Assembly (NCBI GenBank): GCA_902595625.1
Contig: CACJQQ010000001.1
Coordinates: 62,001 to 126,000 of the forward strand
Length of the DNA: 64,000 bases
Direction of reading: 5' to 3'
Origin: an uncultured Pelagibacteraceae bacterium
Lineage (GTDB): Bacteria; Pseudomonadota; Alphaproteobacteria; Pelagibacterales; Pelagibacteraceae
Shown here: in pieces, positions 44,265-53,464 of the stretch
How positions within the stretch are numbered: position 1 is the first letter of the stretch
How the letters are laid out: each line of letters begins with the position of its first letter
The notes under the pieces: model-generated
Told to the model about the DNA's origin: nothing
The model's input: the letters and a program-made list of their open reading frames with translations, nothing else
Database searches by the model: none
Made by a program: the position numbers and the translations under genes

Positions 44265-44293
44265 TTGACAAGTTTGTGATGATCTAGTAAATA
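44265..44293 (+). promoter_or_regulatory. Candidate promoter of the SAM-II/metX transcript
   Basis: A perfect -35 TTGACA (44265-44270) is followed after 17 bases by TAAATA (44288-44293). Transcription would then start around 44299, exactly at the 5' edge of the riboswitch aptamer. Confidence 0.6.
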
Positions 44294-44297
44294 GATA

Positions 44298-44350
44298 TCG
44301 CGCTGATTTAACCATATTGCAAGCGCATAATAAATTTAGCTAAAAAGGGA
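44298..44350 (+). ncRNA. SAM-II riboswitch aptamer
   Basis: The stretch holds the SAM-II consensus nearly base for base: TCGCGCTGATTTAACC (44298-44313), ATTGCAAGCGC (44315-44325) and TTTAGCTAAAAAGGGA (44335-44350). P1 is formed by GCGCT/AGCGC and the 3' GCTAAAAAGGG segment closes the pseudoknot. SAM-II senses S-adenosylmethionine and lowers methionine-synthesis gene expression. It is followed at once by a terminator hairpin and metX. Confidence 0.95.
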
Positions 44351-44353
44351 GAT

Positions 44354-44379
44354 GCCCAGTTTAGCTGGGCTTTTTTTTT
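44354..44379 (+). terminator. Intrinsic terminator in the metX leader
   Basis: GCCCAG (44354-44359) and CTGGGC (44365-44370) form a GC-rich stem with loop TTTAG, followed by nine T (44371-44379). It begins four bases after the SAM-II aptamer. Its TTTAGCT (44360-44366) is complementary to AGCTAAA (44338-44344) within the aptamer, so a competing antiterminator helix can form. Confidence 0.9.
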
Positions 44380-44381
44380 GG

Positions 44382-45509
44382 ATGAATAGAAAAATTGAGA
44401 ATATAAATAAGATTACTATTGCTAAACCACTAAAGCTTGATTGTGGTAAAACCATCAAGGATTTTCCCTTAGCTTATGAAACTTATGGAAAACTTAATGA
44501 GAATAAAAACAATGCTATTTTAGTATTCCACGCTTTAACGGGCGACCAATTTGTAGCTGGAACTAATCCTGTAACTAAAAAAGATGGATGGTGGGTCACA
44601 GCAGTTGGCCCAGGTAAAGCTATTGATACAAATAAGTATTTTGTAATATGCGCAAATGTAATTGGTGGCTGCATGGGTTCTTTAGGACCAAGTGATATAA
44701 ATAAAGAGACTAATCAACCTTATGGTTTAGATTTTCCTGTGATAACAATTAAAGATATTGTTAGAGCACAAGAATCTCTTCTAGATCACCTTGGTATTAA
44801 AAAACTTTTGTGTGCAACAGGTGGTTCAATGGGTGGTATGCAGCTATTACAATTTTGTGCAACTTTTCCTGATAAAACTTTTTCTGCAATTCCTATAGCA
44901 TGTAGCTCTAGCCATAGCGCTCAAAATATTGCATTAAATGAGTTGGCAAGACAAGCGATAATGGCTGATCCAGTTTGGGATAATGGAAAATATTTTTTAA
45001 AAAATACACAACCTAAGAATGGTTTAGCTGTAGCAAGAATGGTTGGTCACATAAGTTATTTATCAGAGCAGGGTATGCAAGAAAAATTTGGAAGAAAACT
45101 GCAAGAAAAAGCAGATTATGAATTTAGCTTTAATGCAGATTTTCAAGTTGAAAGTTATTTAAGACATCAGGGCAGTTCTTTTGTTGAAAGATTTGATGCT
45201 AATTCAGTCTTATATATCACCAGGGCGATGGATTATTTTGATTTATCAAAGCAATACAAAGGTGGTTTAGTAGAAGCCTTCAAAAATCAATTGACAAAAT
45301 TTTTGGTAATTTCATTCTCATCAGATTGGCTTTACACAACTAAAGAAAATAAAGATATTGTTATTGCTTTAAACGCATCTGGAGCTGATGTTTCTTACTC
45401 CGAAATAGAAACGGATAAAGGACACGACTCTTTTTTACTAAATGAACCAGAATTTTTAAAAACATTAAAAGGTTTTATTGATTCTATGTATGAAAAATTT
45501 AAAAAATGA
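44382..45509 (+). CDS. metX: Homoserine O-acetyltransferase
   Basis: Acylates homoserine with acetyl-CoA for methionine synthesis. From ATG 44382 it is 375 residues, normal for MetX. The nucleophile is Ser in [10 protein letters not shown], and the acid/His pair lies in the C-terminal part (DKGHDSFLL). An in-frame ATG at 44352 would add ten residues ([10 protein letters not shown]) encoded by the terminator hairpin and its T tract; I reject it as the start. No Shine-Dalgarno precedes 44382. metW overlaps its stop by four bases. Confidence 0.94.
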   Translation: MNRKIENINKITIAKPLKLDCGKTIKDFPLAYETYGKLNENKNNAILVFHALTGDQFVAGTNPVTKKDGWWVTAVGPGKAIDTNKYFVICANVIGGCMGSLGPSDINKETNQPYGLDFPVITIKDIVRAQESLLDHLGIKKLLCATGGSMGGMQLLQFCATFPDKTFSAIPIACSSSHSAQNIALNELARQAIMADPVWDNGKYFLKNTQPKNGLAVARMVGHISYLSEQGMQEKFGRKLQEKADYEFSFNADFQVESYLRHQGSSFVERFDANSVLYITRAMDYFDLSKQYKGGLVEAFKNQLTKFLVISFSSDWLYTTKENKDIVIALNASGADVSYSEIETDKGHDSFLLNEPEFLKTLKGFIDSMYEKFKK

Positions 45510-46099
45510 AACAAGAATTTAAAGTAATTGCAGATTTGTTGCCAAATAATTCAAGAGTGCTTGATGTGGGTTGTGGTGATGGTTCTTTAATGAACTTTCT
45601 TGTTAAAGAAAAAAATATTGAAACAAGGGGTCTGGAACTTGATCAAAATAATGTACAAGAATGTATCTACAAAGGATTAACCGTTATTCAAGGAAATGCA
45701 GAAACTGAACTTTATCAATTTCCTAATCAGTCATTTGACTATGTAGTTCTGAGTCAAACTCTACAAGCGTTTTACAAACCAGATAAAGTTTTAAATGAAT
45801 TATTACGTATTGGAAAATCTGTAATAGTATCTATTCCAAATTTTGGATATTGGAAAGTTAGAACAAGTTTATTATTTTTTGGAAAAATGCCCATAACAAA
45901 AACATTACCAAATACATGGTTTAATACTCCGAATTTGCATATGTGCACAATTAAAGACTTATACAATTATTGTGAAGATCAAAATATAAATATTAAAAAG
46001 GTAATTGGTGTTAATGAAAATAATACTTCATTAATTAAAAGAAAAAATCTGGAGATTAAAAATTTATTCTCTAAACTTGGAATTTTTTTAATAGGATAA
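45506..46099 (+). CDS. metW: Methionine biosynthesis protein MetW
   Basis: A 197-residue SAM-dependent methyltransferase-fold protein found beside metX in many proteobacteria. The SAM motif is [11 protein letters not shown], followed by the MetW-typical RGLELDQ and VVLSQTLQA. It is thought to partner MetX; its chemical role is uncertain. It overlaps metX by four bases and so lies under the same SAM-II control. Confidence 0.93.
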   Translation: MKQEFKVIADLLPNNSRVLDVGCGDGSLMNFLVKEKNIETRGLELDQNNVQECIYKGLTVIQGNAETELYQFPNQSFDYVVLSQTLQAFYKPDKVLNELLRIGKSVIVSIPNFGYWKVRTSLLFFGKMPITKTLPNTWFNTPNLHMCTIKDLYNYCEDQNINIKKVIGVNENNTSLIKRKNLEIKNLFSKLGIFLIG

Positions 46100-46100
46100 A

Positions 46101-46862
46101 ATGCAGTTAGAAATCATACCTTGTCTTAACGATAATTACAGTTATTTAATTAAGGATGATCAAACCAGTACAGTAGCAATTATTGATCCATCAGAATTTG
46201 ATCCATGTGACAAAAAAATAAATCAAAAATATAAAAAACTAGACTTTATTCTTAACACCCATCATCATTTTGATCACGTTGGGGGTAACGCCGAACTTAA
46301 AAAAAAATATGGTTCGAAAATATTGGGTTTTGAGCAAGACAAAAAACGTATTCCAGAAATTGATGTTCAATTAAAAGATGGTCAAGAATTTAAAGTCGGA
46401 AATCTTAATTTTAAGGTTATATATATTCCAGGCCATACTTTAGGTCACATCGCTTTTTATCTCGAAAAAGAAAAAATCGTATTTACTGGAGATACTTTAT
46501 TTTCCTTAGGATGCGGCAGAATATTTGAAGGAACATACCAACAAATGTTCAACTCTTTAAACAAAATCAAAAATCTTCCTGGAGAAACAAAAATTTACTG
46601 TGGTCATGAGTATACAAAAAATAATTTGGGATTTTGCCTAAAATTCAACCCTAATAACAATCACTTAAGAGATAAAGAAAAACTAATAGATGCAAAAATA
46701 AAAACCGGAAAACCTACGATCCCATCTACAATAAAAGATGAAATTCAAACAAATATATTCTTAAGATATGACGATCTTGATGTTAAAGATGCATTAAATT
46801 TAAAAAATGCTTCGGATCTAGAAATATTTACTAAATTACGTGATCTTAAAGACAATTTTTAA
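46101..46862 (+). CDS. gloB: Hydroxyacylglutathione hydrolase (glyoxalase II)
   Basis: Metallo-beta-lactamase-fold thioesterase that ends methylglyoxal detoxification. It is 253 residues, starting with the family's MQLEIIPCLNDNYSYL. Metal ligands lie in NTHHHFDHVGGN, in PGHTLGH, in the FTGDTLFSLGCGR Asp and in CGHEYT. It starts one base after metW, probably cotranscribed. Confidence 0.95.
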   Translation: MQLEIIPCLNDNYSYLIKDDQTSTVAIIDPSEFDPCDKKINQKYKKLDFILNTHHHFDHVGGNAELKKKYGSKILGFEQDKKRIPEIDVQLKDGQEFKVGNLNFKVIYIPGHTLGHIAFYLEKEKIVFTGDTLFSLGCGRIFEGTYQQMFNSLNKIKNLPGETKIYCGHEYTKNNLGFCLKFNPNNNHLRDKEKLIDAKIKTGKPTIPSTIKDEIQTNIFLRYDDLDVKDALNLKNASDLEIFTKLRDLKDNF

Positions 46863-46872
46863 GCTTAAAATC

Positions 46873-46900
46873 TTGACTTGGTAATATTGCGGGCTATATT
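46873..46900 (+). promoter_or_regulatory. Promoter of the rplU-rpmA-obgE operon
   Basis: TTGACT (46873-46878), a 16-base spacer and TATATT (46895-46900), 26 bases before the rplU ATG. The gap to gloB is only 64 bases, so the position is well constrained. Confidence 0.65.
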
Positions 46901-46926
46901 GCCTAAAAACTTAAAAGTGAGAATTT

Positions 46927-47361
46927 ATGTCATTTGCAATTATTGAAACAGGTGGAAAACAATACAAAGTATCCGCAAGTAAGATACTAGAGATAGAAAA
47001 ACTTAACGCAAAAGTAGGCGAAACGATTAAGTTTAAAAACGTATTACTTTTAAATGATGATAAGACTACCGAAATTGGAAGTCCAAGTGTTAGTGGAGCA
47101 ACCGTTGAGGCTAAATTGCTCGATAATGTAAAAGATAGGACAGTTTTAATTTTTCACAAAAGAAGAAGAAAACATTCAAGAAAAAAGAATGGACACAGAC
47201 AAAAACATTCAAAAATACAAATTACAAAGATTTTGTCTAAAGATGGTAAAGTAATTGATGAGGCTAAAGCCATTGTCGCAAAGAAAGCTTCAAAAGAAGT
47301 ACCGTCAAAGAAGATGACCACTAAAGAAACGGTTTCAAAAAAGAAAGTAGTAAAAAAATAG
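46927..47361 (+). CDS. rplU: Ribosomal protein bL21 with Lys-rich tail
   Basis: Large-subunit protein binding 23S rRNA. Residues 1-102 are the normal L21 domain, from FAIIETGGKQYKV to the RNA-binding HKRRRKHSRKKNGHRQ. The last ~40 residues form a Lys/Ser/Thr-rich extension (KKASKEVPSKK), giving 144 against the usual ~103. Such tails occur in alphaproteobacteria. First gene of the rplU-rpmA-obgE run. Confidence 0.96.
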   Translation: MSFAIIETGGKQYKVSASKILEIEKLNAKVGETIKFKNVLLLNDDKTTEIGSPSVSGATVEAKLLDNVKDRTVLIFHKRRRKHSRKKNGHRQKHSKIQITKILSKDGKVIDEAKAIVAKKASKEVPSKKMTTKETVSKKKVVKK

Positions 47362-47370
47362 GATATCAAA

Positions 47371-47625
47371 ATGGCAACAAAAAAAGCAGGTGGATCATCG
47401 AAGAACGGCCGAGATAGCAAAGGTAGACGTCTTGGTGTAAAAAAATATGGAGATCAACTAGTAATACCTGGTAATATCATTGTAAGACAAAGAGGAACTA
47501 AAATCCACCCAGGCGATAACGTCGGTATGGGTAAAGACCACTCAATTTTTTCTTTAATCAAAGGAAAAGTAAAATTTAAAAAATCTAAATTAAACAGAAC
47601 TTTTGTTTCTGTAATCCCCAATTAA
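47371..47625 (+). CDS. rpmA: Ribosomal protein bL27
   Basis: An 84-residue protein near the peptidyl-transferase centre. The N-terminus [18 protein letters not shown] and [14 protein letters not shown] are diagnostic. It lies nine bases after rplU. An AT-only hairpin separates it from obgE. Confidence 0.97.
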   Translation: MATKKAGGSSKNGRDSKGRRLGVKKYGDQLVIPGNIIVRQRGTKIHPGDNVGMGKDHSIFSLIKGKVKFKKSKLNRTFVSVIPN

Positions 47626-47629
47626 ATCT

Positions 47630-47655
47630 ATATAAATAACCTCAGTTATTTATAT
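47630..47655 (+). other. AT-rich hairpin between rpmA and obgE
   Basis: ATATAAATAAC (47630-47640) and GTTATTTATAT (47645-47655) form a perfect 11-bp stem with a CTCA loop. There is no T tract after it. Position suggests an mRNA processing or expression step between ribosomal protein genes and obgE. Confidence 0.5.
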
Positions 47656-47665
47656 TATATTAAAA

Positions 47666-48649
47666 ATGAAATTTTTAGATCAAGCAAAGATTTATATTAA
47701 AGCTGGAAACGGCGGTTCAGGTTCTGCGAGTTTTAGAAGAGAAAAATTTGTAGAGTATGGAGGGCCAGATGGTGGAGATGGTGGAGATGGCGGATCTATA
47801 ATTGTACAATCAGACAGAAATTTAAATACGTTAATTGATTTTAGGTATGCTCAACATTTTAAAGCTCAACATGGAAAACCTGGAAGCAAAAGAAATAAAA
47901 CTGGAGCCAACGGAGAAGATTTGATTTTAAAGGTCCCAATGGGTACTCAAATCTATGAAGAGGATAATAATACTTTAATTTATGACTTTACAAAAAACAA
48001 AGAAAAATACCTAGTAGCATCTGGTGGTAAAGGTGGTCTTGGAAATGTAAGATTTAAGAGCTCAACAAATAGAGCACCACGAAAAAAAACAAATGGAAAA
48101 TTAGGAGAAGAATTTTGGATTTGGTTTCAATTGAAAGTTATTGCTGATATTGGAATAATAGGAAAACCAAATGCTGGTAAATCTAGTTTGCTAGCAGCAC
48201 TGACAAGGGCCAAACCAAAGATAGCAAATTATCCTTTTACAACAATAAATCCAAATTTAGGAGTGTCTTACTACGGAGGTAAAGAAATTACTTTAGCTGA
48301 TATTCCAGGTTTAGTAGAAGGTGCACATAAAGGTGTTGGACTAGGAGATAAATTTTTAAGACACATAGAAAGATGTAAAATTTTACTTCACGTAGTAGAT
48401 TTATCGGAAGATGATTTATTAAATTCATATAATAAAATAAAATTAGAATTATCTAATTATGATAAAAGCTTAATAAGAAAAAAAGAAATTATTTTTTTTA
48501 ATAAATCGGACCTATTACAAGATCATGAATTGAACGAAAAACTAAAGGATTTTAAAAAAAAAATTAAGACAAAATATGAGATCGTTTCTGTTTATTCTAA
48601 TAAAGATATTCAAAAAATTAAAAAATTATTGATTAAATATGTTAATTAA
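47666..48649 (+). CDS. obgE: GTPase Obg
   Basis: Ribosome-assembly GTPase of 327 residues. The glycine-rich Obg fold occupies about 1-156 (KAGNGGSGSASFRREK, GGDGGDGGS). The G domain has G1 GKPNAGKSSL, G3 DIPGLVEGA and G4 NKSD. The variable C-terminal domain of some homologues is absent, as is usual in alphaproteobacteria of this size. It overlaps proB by 11 bases. Confidence 0.95.
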   Translation: MKFLDQAKIYIKAGNGGSGSASFRREKFVEYGGPDGGDGGDGGSIIVQSDRNLNTLIDFRYAQHFKAQHGKPGSKRNKTGANGEDLILKVPMGTQIYEEDNNTLIYDFTKNKEKYLVASGGKGGLGNVRFKSSTNRAPRKKTNGKLGEEFWIWFQLKVIADIGIIGKPNAGKSSLLAALTRAKPKIANYPFTTINPNLGVSYYGGKEITLADIPGLVEGAHKGVGLGDKFLRHIERCKILLHVVDLSEDDLLNSYNKIKLELSNYDKSLIRKKEIIFFNKSDLLQDHELNEKLKDFKKKIKTKYEIVSVYSNKDIQKIKKLLIKYVN

Positions 48650-49730
48650 AAGTGCAAATAAAATTGTTTTAAAACTTGGTTCTACAACTGTCGTTGATAG
48701 TAAGGGTCTATTCAAAAAAAAGTGGGTAACATCTCTTATTAAAGATATAAAAAAATATGGAAAAGGAAAAAGCTTCGTTATTGTTTCTTCTGGTGCTATT
48801 GCTTTAGGCCAAAAGTATTTGAAAGTAAAAAAAGGGAAAATTAAACTTGAAATGAGTCAAGCTATTGCTGCAGTAGGTCAAATTCATTTAGCAGGTGAAT
48901 TTCAGAAACTGTTTGATAAATATAAAATTAAAACTGGTCAAATTTTAATTAGTCCAGATGACACTGAGCAAAGAAGAAGGGCTATTAATGTGAGAAGAAC
49001 TTTTGATAATTTATTTAAACTTAAAGCTATCCCAGTGGTAAATGAAAATGACTCAACAGCAACTAGCGAGATTAAATATGGAGATAATGATAGATTGGCA
49101 GCGAGAGTAGCTCAAATTATTGGGGCTGATATGCTGATTTTGTTTTCTGATGTTGACGGACTATATGATAAGTCAAAAGGTAAAAAGATTGTAAGTGAAG
49201 TGACTTCAATTAATGAAAAAATTAAATCCCTAGTAGATAATAAAAAAAATAAATTTGGCTCAGGGGGGATTGCTACGAAGTTAGACGCTGCAAAGATTTG
49301 CATGAATTCAGGTAGTCATATGTTTATTGCAAATGGTAAAATAAATAATCCGATTTCAAATATGATTAAAAATAAAAAGTATACACATTTTTTGCCAAAA
49401 ATTTCTTCATTAGATGCTAGAAAAAAATGGATTATCGGTTCTCTTAATTATAATGGGACAATTTATATTGATAATGGAGCAGCCAAAGCTTTATCAAATG
49501 GTAAAAGTTTGCTTGCGGCTGGCATAACTAGGATTAATGGAAATTTCAAAAAAGGAGAAAACGTAATTATTTTAGATCAGAATAATAATCAGCTTGCTAG
49601 AGGATTATCGTCTTTTAGCTCTACTGAAATAGATAAAATTAAAGGTAAACAAAGTAAAGAAATCGAAGCAATTCTTGGTTATCTAAGCAAAACTGAGGTC
49701 ATTCATAAAGATGATATGGTATTATTGTAA
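48639..49730 (+). CDS. proB: Glutamate 5-kinase
   Basis: First enzyme of proline synthesis: phosphorylates glutamate. It is 363 residues. The amino-acid-kinase domain has KLGSTTVVD, SSGAIALG, NENDSTAT and FGSGGIATKLDAA. The last ~90 residues are a PUA domain. It is followed after zero bases by proA, and its start lies inside obgE. Confidence 0.95.
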   Translation: MLIKSANKIVLKLGSTTVVDSKGLFKKKWVTSLIKDIKKYGKGKSFVIVSSGAIALGQKYLKVKKGKIKLEMSQAIAAVGQIHLAGEFQKLFDKYKIKTGQILISPDDTEQRRRAINVRRTFDNLFKLKAIPVVNENDSTATSEIKYGDNDRLAARVAQIIGADMLILFSDVDGLYDKSKGKKIVSEVTSINEKIKSLVDNKKNKFGSGGIATKLDAAKICMNSGSHMFIANGKINNPISNMIKNKKYTHFLPKISSLDARKKWIIGSLNYNGTIYIDNGAAKALSNGKSLLAAGITRINGNFKKGENVIILDQNNNQLARGLSSFSSTEIDKIKGKQSKEIEAILGYLSKTEVIHKDDMVLL

Positions 49731-50972
49731 ATGAATTATTTAAAACAAATAGGAAGAAATGCAAAAAAGGCTTTTGAAGACCTAAAGGGTGTTAAACATA
49801 AAAAAGTTAAAAAAGTTTTAGATAATTACAATCAATCACTTAAAAAAAATATAAATAAAATAATCAGAGAAAATTTAAAAGATGTAAAAAACGTTAAAAG
49901 AAAACATTTAGTAGACAGACTAATTTTAAATAAAAAGAGAATAGAGGGTATTAGACATTCAATAAATGAAATAGCAAAGTTTAAAGATCCAATTGGAAGA
50001 GTTTTGGAAACATGGCGAAGACCTAATAATTTAAATATAAAAAAAGTAACAACTCCAATTGGTGTTATTGGTGTAATATATGAAAGCAGGCCTAATGTAA
50101 CTGCTGACGTTGCAGCATTATGTTTAAAATCAGGAAACTGCTCTATTTTGAGGGGCGGATCTGAAGCTTTTAATTCAAATAGATTATTAGCTAATTTATT
50201 CAGAGAAAATTTAAGAAAAAATAACGTAAATCAAAACTGTGTTCAGTTTATTGAAAATAAAAATAGAAAAATAGTAGATCAATTATTATCAAAAATGGGT
50301 GCATACATTGATGTAATTGTGCCAAGAGGAGGGAAAGGACTAGTAGCGAAAGTACAAAAATTTTCCAATATACATGTTATTGGTCACCTTGAAGGATTGT
50401 GCCACATTTATGTTGATAAAACTGCAAATATAAAAATGGCGAAAGATTTAATTATTAATGCAAAAATGAGAAGGACAAGTATTTGCGGCGCAGTAGAAAG
50501 TCTTTTGATTGAAGAAAAAGCTTTAAAGTCACATGCTAAAGAAATAATTAACGCACTTTTAAATTCAGGCTGCGAAGTTAGAGCTGATAAAAAAATAAAC
50601 AAGATTTTTAAAGGAAAATTAAAAAAAACCACTGAGAGGGATTGGAAAACAGAATATCTCGATGCAATTATTTCAATTAAAGCAGTTAAAAATGTAAAAG
50701 ATGCTGTCGAACATATTTTAAAATATGGCACTATGCATACCGATAGTATTATTACTAATAACAAAAAAAATGCCGAAATTTTTTTAAATGGGGTTAACAG
50801 CTCGATAGCTATGCATAATGTTTCAACTCAATTTGCTGACGGTGGTGAATTTGGTTTCGGTGGTGAAATAGGTATCTCTACAAACAAACTTCCACCTAGA
50901 GGCCCTGTAGGGATAAATCAATTAACTTCATATAAATATCTTGTTTCTGGAAAAGGAATTGTTAGACCATAA
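49731..50972 (+). CDS. proA: Glutamate-5-semialdehyde dehydrogenase
   Basis: Reduces glutamyl 5-phosphate to the semialdehyde, the second proline step. It is 413 residues. The segment PIGVIGVIYESRPNVTAD, the cysteine nucleophile in RRTSICGAVE and HTDSIITNN are diagnostic. ATG directly follows the proB stop. Lys/Asn-rich, in line with the local AT bias. Confidence 0.95.
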   Translation: MNYLKQIGRNAKKAFEDLKGVKHKKVKKVLDNYNQSLKKNINKIIRENLKDVKNVKRKHLVDRLILNKKRIEGIRHSINEIAKFKDPIGRVLETWRRPNNLNIKKVTTPIGVIGVIYESRPNVTADVAALCLKSGNCSILRGGSEAFNSNRLLANLFRENLRKNNVNQNCVQFIENKNRKIVDQLLSKMGAYIDVIVPRGGKGLVAKVQKFSNIHVIGHLEGLCHIYVDKTANIKMAKDLIINAKMRRTSICGAVESLLIEEKALKSHAKEIINALLNSGCEVRADKKINKIFKGKLKKTTERDWKTEYLDAIISIKAVKNVKDAVEHILKYGTMHTDSIITNNKKNAEIFLNGVNSSIAMHNVSTQFADGGEFGFGGEIGISTNKLPPRGPVGINQLTSYKYLVSGKGIVRP

Positions 50973-50975
50973 TTA

Positions 50976-51515
50976 ATGGCAAGTATTCAAAACAAGCACA
51001 TCGGATTATTGGGCGGCAGTTTTGATCCAGCACATAAAGGACATTTGGGTATATCAAAAATTGCTATTAAAAAATTAAGATTGAAAAAAGTTTATTGGGT
51101 TATAACTAGAAAAAACCCCTTCAAAAATAAAACTTTTTATTCTTTAGATGAAAGAATTAAGTATGCAAAAAAAATTTCTAGGGTACAAAAAAAAATTCAA
51201 ATAATACATTTAGATAATATTGTAAAATCTTCCAGAACCATTGATGTAGTAAATTATTTTATAAAAAAAAAGAATATTAAGAATATCTATTTTATTATTG
51301 GTTCTGATAATTTAATCAAATTTCACAAGTGGAAAAGCTGGAAAAAGATTGTAAAATTAGTAAAATTAATTGTTTTTTCTAGAAGAGGATATGATAGAAA
51401 GGGAATGAAATCAATTGTGGTTAAAAATTTTAAAAATAAAATCATATTCATCAAAAATAAGTATATTTCGATTTCGTCTACACAGTTAAAAGATCAAACA
51501 AAATTAAATAATTAA
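50976..51515 (+). CDS. nadD: Nicotinate-nucleotide adenylyltransferase
   Basis: NAD synthesis enzyme of 179 residues. The nucleotidyl-transferase motif GGSFDPAHKGHLG is at the N-terminus and the C-terminal ISISSTQL corresponds to the second ATP motif (SxTxIR). A basic middle region is typical of AT-rich genomes. Its last base overlaps rsfS. Confidence 0.92.
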   Translation: MASIQNKHIGLLGGSFDPAHKGHLGISKIAIKKLRLKKVYWVITRKNPFKNKTFYSLDERIKYAKKISRVQKKIQIIHLDNIVKSSRTIDVVNYFIKKKNIKNIYFIIGSDNLIKFHKWKSWKKIVKLVKLIVFSRRGYDRKGMKSIVVKNFKNKIIFIKNKYISISSTQLKDQTKLNN

Positions 51516-51862
51516 TGGAAGTTTATAAAATTAAAAAAAATATTGAAAAAATATTAGATGATAATAAAGCTCAAAGTATCACTTCAATAAATCTTAAGAA
51601 TAAATCCTATATAGCTGACTACATGATAATTGCTTCAGGTACATCTTCAAGACATCTTCAATCACTTTCTGAAATTCTTGTTAATGAGCTTAAAAAACAA
51701 GGAATTGAAAACTGCCGGATAGAAGGAAAAGATAGTAAAGATTGGAAATTAGTAGATGCTCATGATGTAATAGTTCATATTTTTCATCCTGAAAAAAGAG
51801 AGTTTTACGACCTTGAAAAAATGTGGTCTGAAGAGATACCTAAGGAAAGAGCTACATTATGA
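51515..51862 (+). CDS. rsfS: Ribosomal silencing factor RsfS
   Basis: A 115-residue Iojap-family protein that binds uL14 and blocks subunit joining when nutrients are low. ADYMIIASGTSSRHLQSL and DVIVHIFHPEKREFYDLEKMW are diagnostic. It overlaps ctpA by four bases. The rlmH gene, which usually follows rsfS in alphaproteobacteria, is missing at this spot. Confidence 0.94.
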   Translation: MEVYKIKKNIEKILDDNKAQSITSINLKNKSYIADYMIIASGTSSRHLQSLSEILVNELKKQGIENCRIEGKDSKDWKLVDAHDVIVHIFHPEKREFYDLEKMWSEEIPKERATL

Positions 51863-52992
51863 GAAAAATTTTAGTTTTCTTAATACTCATATTTAATTTA
51901 AACACTGCCGTATTCTCAAAAAATGAACTTTATGAAAAAATCGATCTGTTTGGTGAAGTCTTAGAAAATATTAAAAAAGATTATGTAGATGAAGTAGATC
52001 AAGCTGAAATAATGGACTCAGCAATTAATGGTGTTTTGCAATCTTTAGACCCTTATTCTGCTTACATGTCTCCTGAGCTTTTTAAAGAAATGCAAACTGA
52101 TACAAGAGGTGAGTTTGGCGGTCTAGGAATAGAAATTGGAATGGAAGCTGGAGTTGTAAAAGTTATTTCACCTATTGATGATACACCGGCGGCAGAGGCA
52201 GGCATAAAGGCTGGGGATTACATTGTAAAAATTGGCAAAGATCAAGTTCAAGGTAAAACTTTAATGGAGGCTGTAAAATTAATGCGTGGACCAGTTGGAT
52301 CTTCGATAAATCTTACAGTTAAGAGAAAAAATGTAAAAAAACCTCTAGAATTTAAAATAACTAGAAAGATTATAGAAGTAAGATCTGTTAATTCCGAAAT
52401 AATAAGCAAAGAAAAAAATATTGGATACATAAGACTAAAATCTTTTAATGAAAATAGTGATAAACAATTTTTAAAAACAATTAAAAATTTTGAAAAAAAT
52501 AAAAAGGTTAAAGGTTATGTTCTTGATTTAAGGAATAATCCTGGTGGACTACTAACGCAAGCTATTAACATAACTGATTTTTTCTTAGATGATGGAGAAA
52601 TAGTCTCCACAAAAGGCCGAAATGTTTCGGAAACAAGAAAATTTTTCGCTAGAAGGGGTGATGAAGTTAAGGGAAAACCAATAATTGTACTAATAAATAA
52701 TGGTTCAGCATCTGCGGCTGAAATATTCGCTGGTGCATTAAAAGACCATAAAAGAGCGATAATTTTAGGTGAAAGCTCTTACGGTAAAGGATCGGTGCAA
52801 TCTATAATACCATTAAAAAATGGTGGCGGTATAAGATTAACAATTTCAAAATACTACCTTCCATCTGGTAAATCTATTTCTGAAGTAGGAGTCACACCTG
52901 ATATCTTGGTAGAGGAAATCGGTGATGATTTTAAAATTAAATCAGAAAAAGACAATCAATTAAATTACGCTATTAAACTCTTCAATTCATAA
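51859..52992 (+). CDS. ctpA: Carboxy-terminal processing protease (S41)
   Basis: Periplasmic serine protease of 377 residues. A signal peptide (about 1-19) is followed by a PDZ domain (about 85-160, GGLGIEIGMEAG). The S41 catalytic domain has the nucleophile in NNGSASAAEIFAGAL and the lysine in GESSYGKGSVQ. It is shorter at the C-terminus than many CtpA. It trims periplasmic or membrane proteins; the substrate is unknown. One base separates it from rppH. Confidence 0.93.
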   Translation: MRKILVFLILIFNLNTAVFSKNELYEKIDLFGEVLENIKKDYVDEVDQAEIMDSAINGVLQSLDPYSAYMSPELFKEMQTDTRGEFGGLGIEIGMEAGVVKVISPIDDTPAAEAGIKAGDYIVKIGKDQVQGKTLMEAVKLMRGPVGSSINLTVKRKNVKKPLEFKITRKIIEVRSVNSEIISKEKNIGYIRLKSFNENSDKQFLKTIKNFEKNKKVKGYVLDLRNNPGGLLTQAINITDFFLDDGEIVSTKGRNVSETRKFFARRGDEVKGKPIIVLINNGSASAAEIFAGALKDHKRAIILGESSYGKGSVQSIIPLKNGGGIRLTISKYYLPSGKSISEVGVTPDILVEEIGDDFKIKSEKDNQLNYAIKLFNS

Positions 52993-52993
52993 A

Positions 52994-53464
52994 ATGGTAA
53001 AGCAAAAACTCCCTTTAAGAATAGGAGTTGGTATAATAGTTTTAAATTATCAAAACAAAATTTTTGTAGGAAAAAGAAAAGATAATCCAGGAGATAAATG
53101 GCAAATGCCACAAGGTGGTGTAGATGAAGGAGAAGACTATATTACAGCAATGAAAAGAGAGCTATTGGAAGAAACTAGTATTAAAAATATTAAAATTATT
53201 AAAGAAATTGACAAAATTTACCAATATCAATTACCAGAAAATTTAGTTGGTATTATTTGGAAAGGTAAATACAGAGGACAAAAACAAAAGTGGTTTATTA
53301 CAAGATTTTTGGGTGAAGAAAAAGAGATAAATTTAAATACTAAACATGCCGAATTTGTAGATTGGAAATGGATTGAACCTAAATTGTTGCCTGAAGTAGT
53401 AGTAAATTTTAAAAAAGATTTATATCTTAATCTTCTAAAAGAAATTAGTCTTGTAATTAACTAA
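52994..53464 (+). CDS. rppH: RNA pyrophosphohydrolase RppH
   Basis: Nudix enzyme (156 residues) that removes pyrophosphate from mRNA 5' ends to start decay. The Nudix box is GGVDEGEDYITAMKRELLEE, and RIGVGIIVLN and DKWQMPQGG are RppH-specific. The last eight bases overlap the 3' end of convergent atpC. Confidence 0.94.
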   Translation: MVKQKLPLRIGVGIIVLNYQNKIFVGKRKDNPGDKWQMPQGGVDEGEDYITAMKRELLEETSIKNIKIIKEIDKIYQYQLPENLVGIIWKGKYRGQKQKWFITRFLGEEKEINLNTKHAEFVDWKWIEPKLLPEVVVNFKKDLYLNLLKEISLVIN

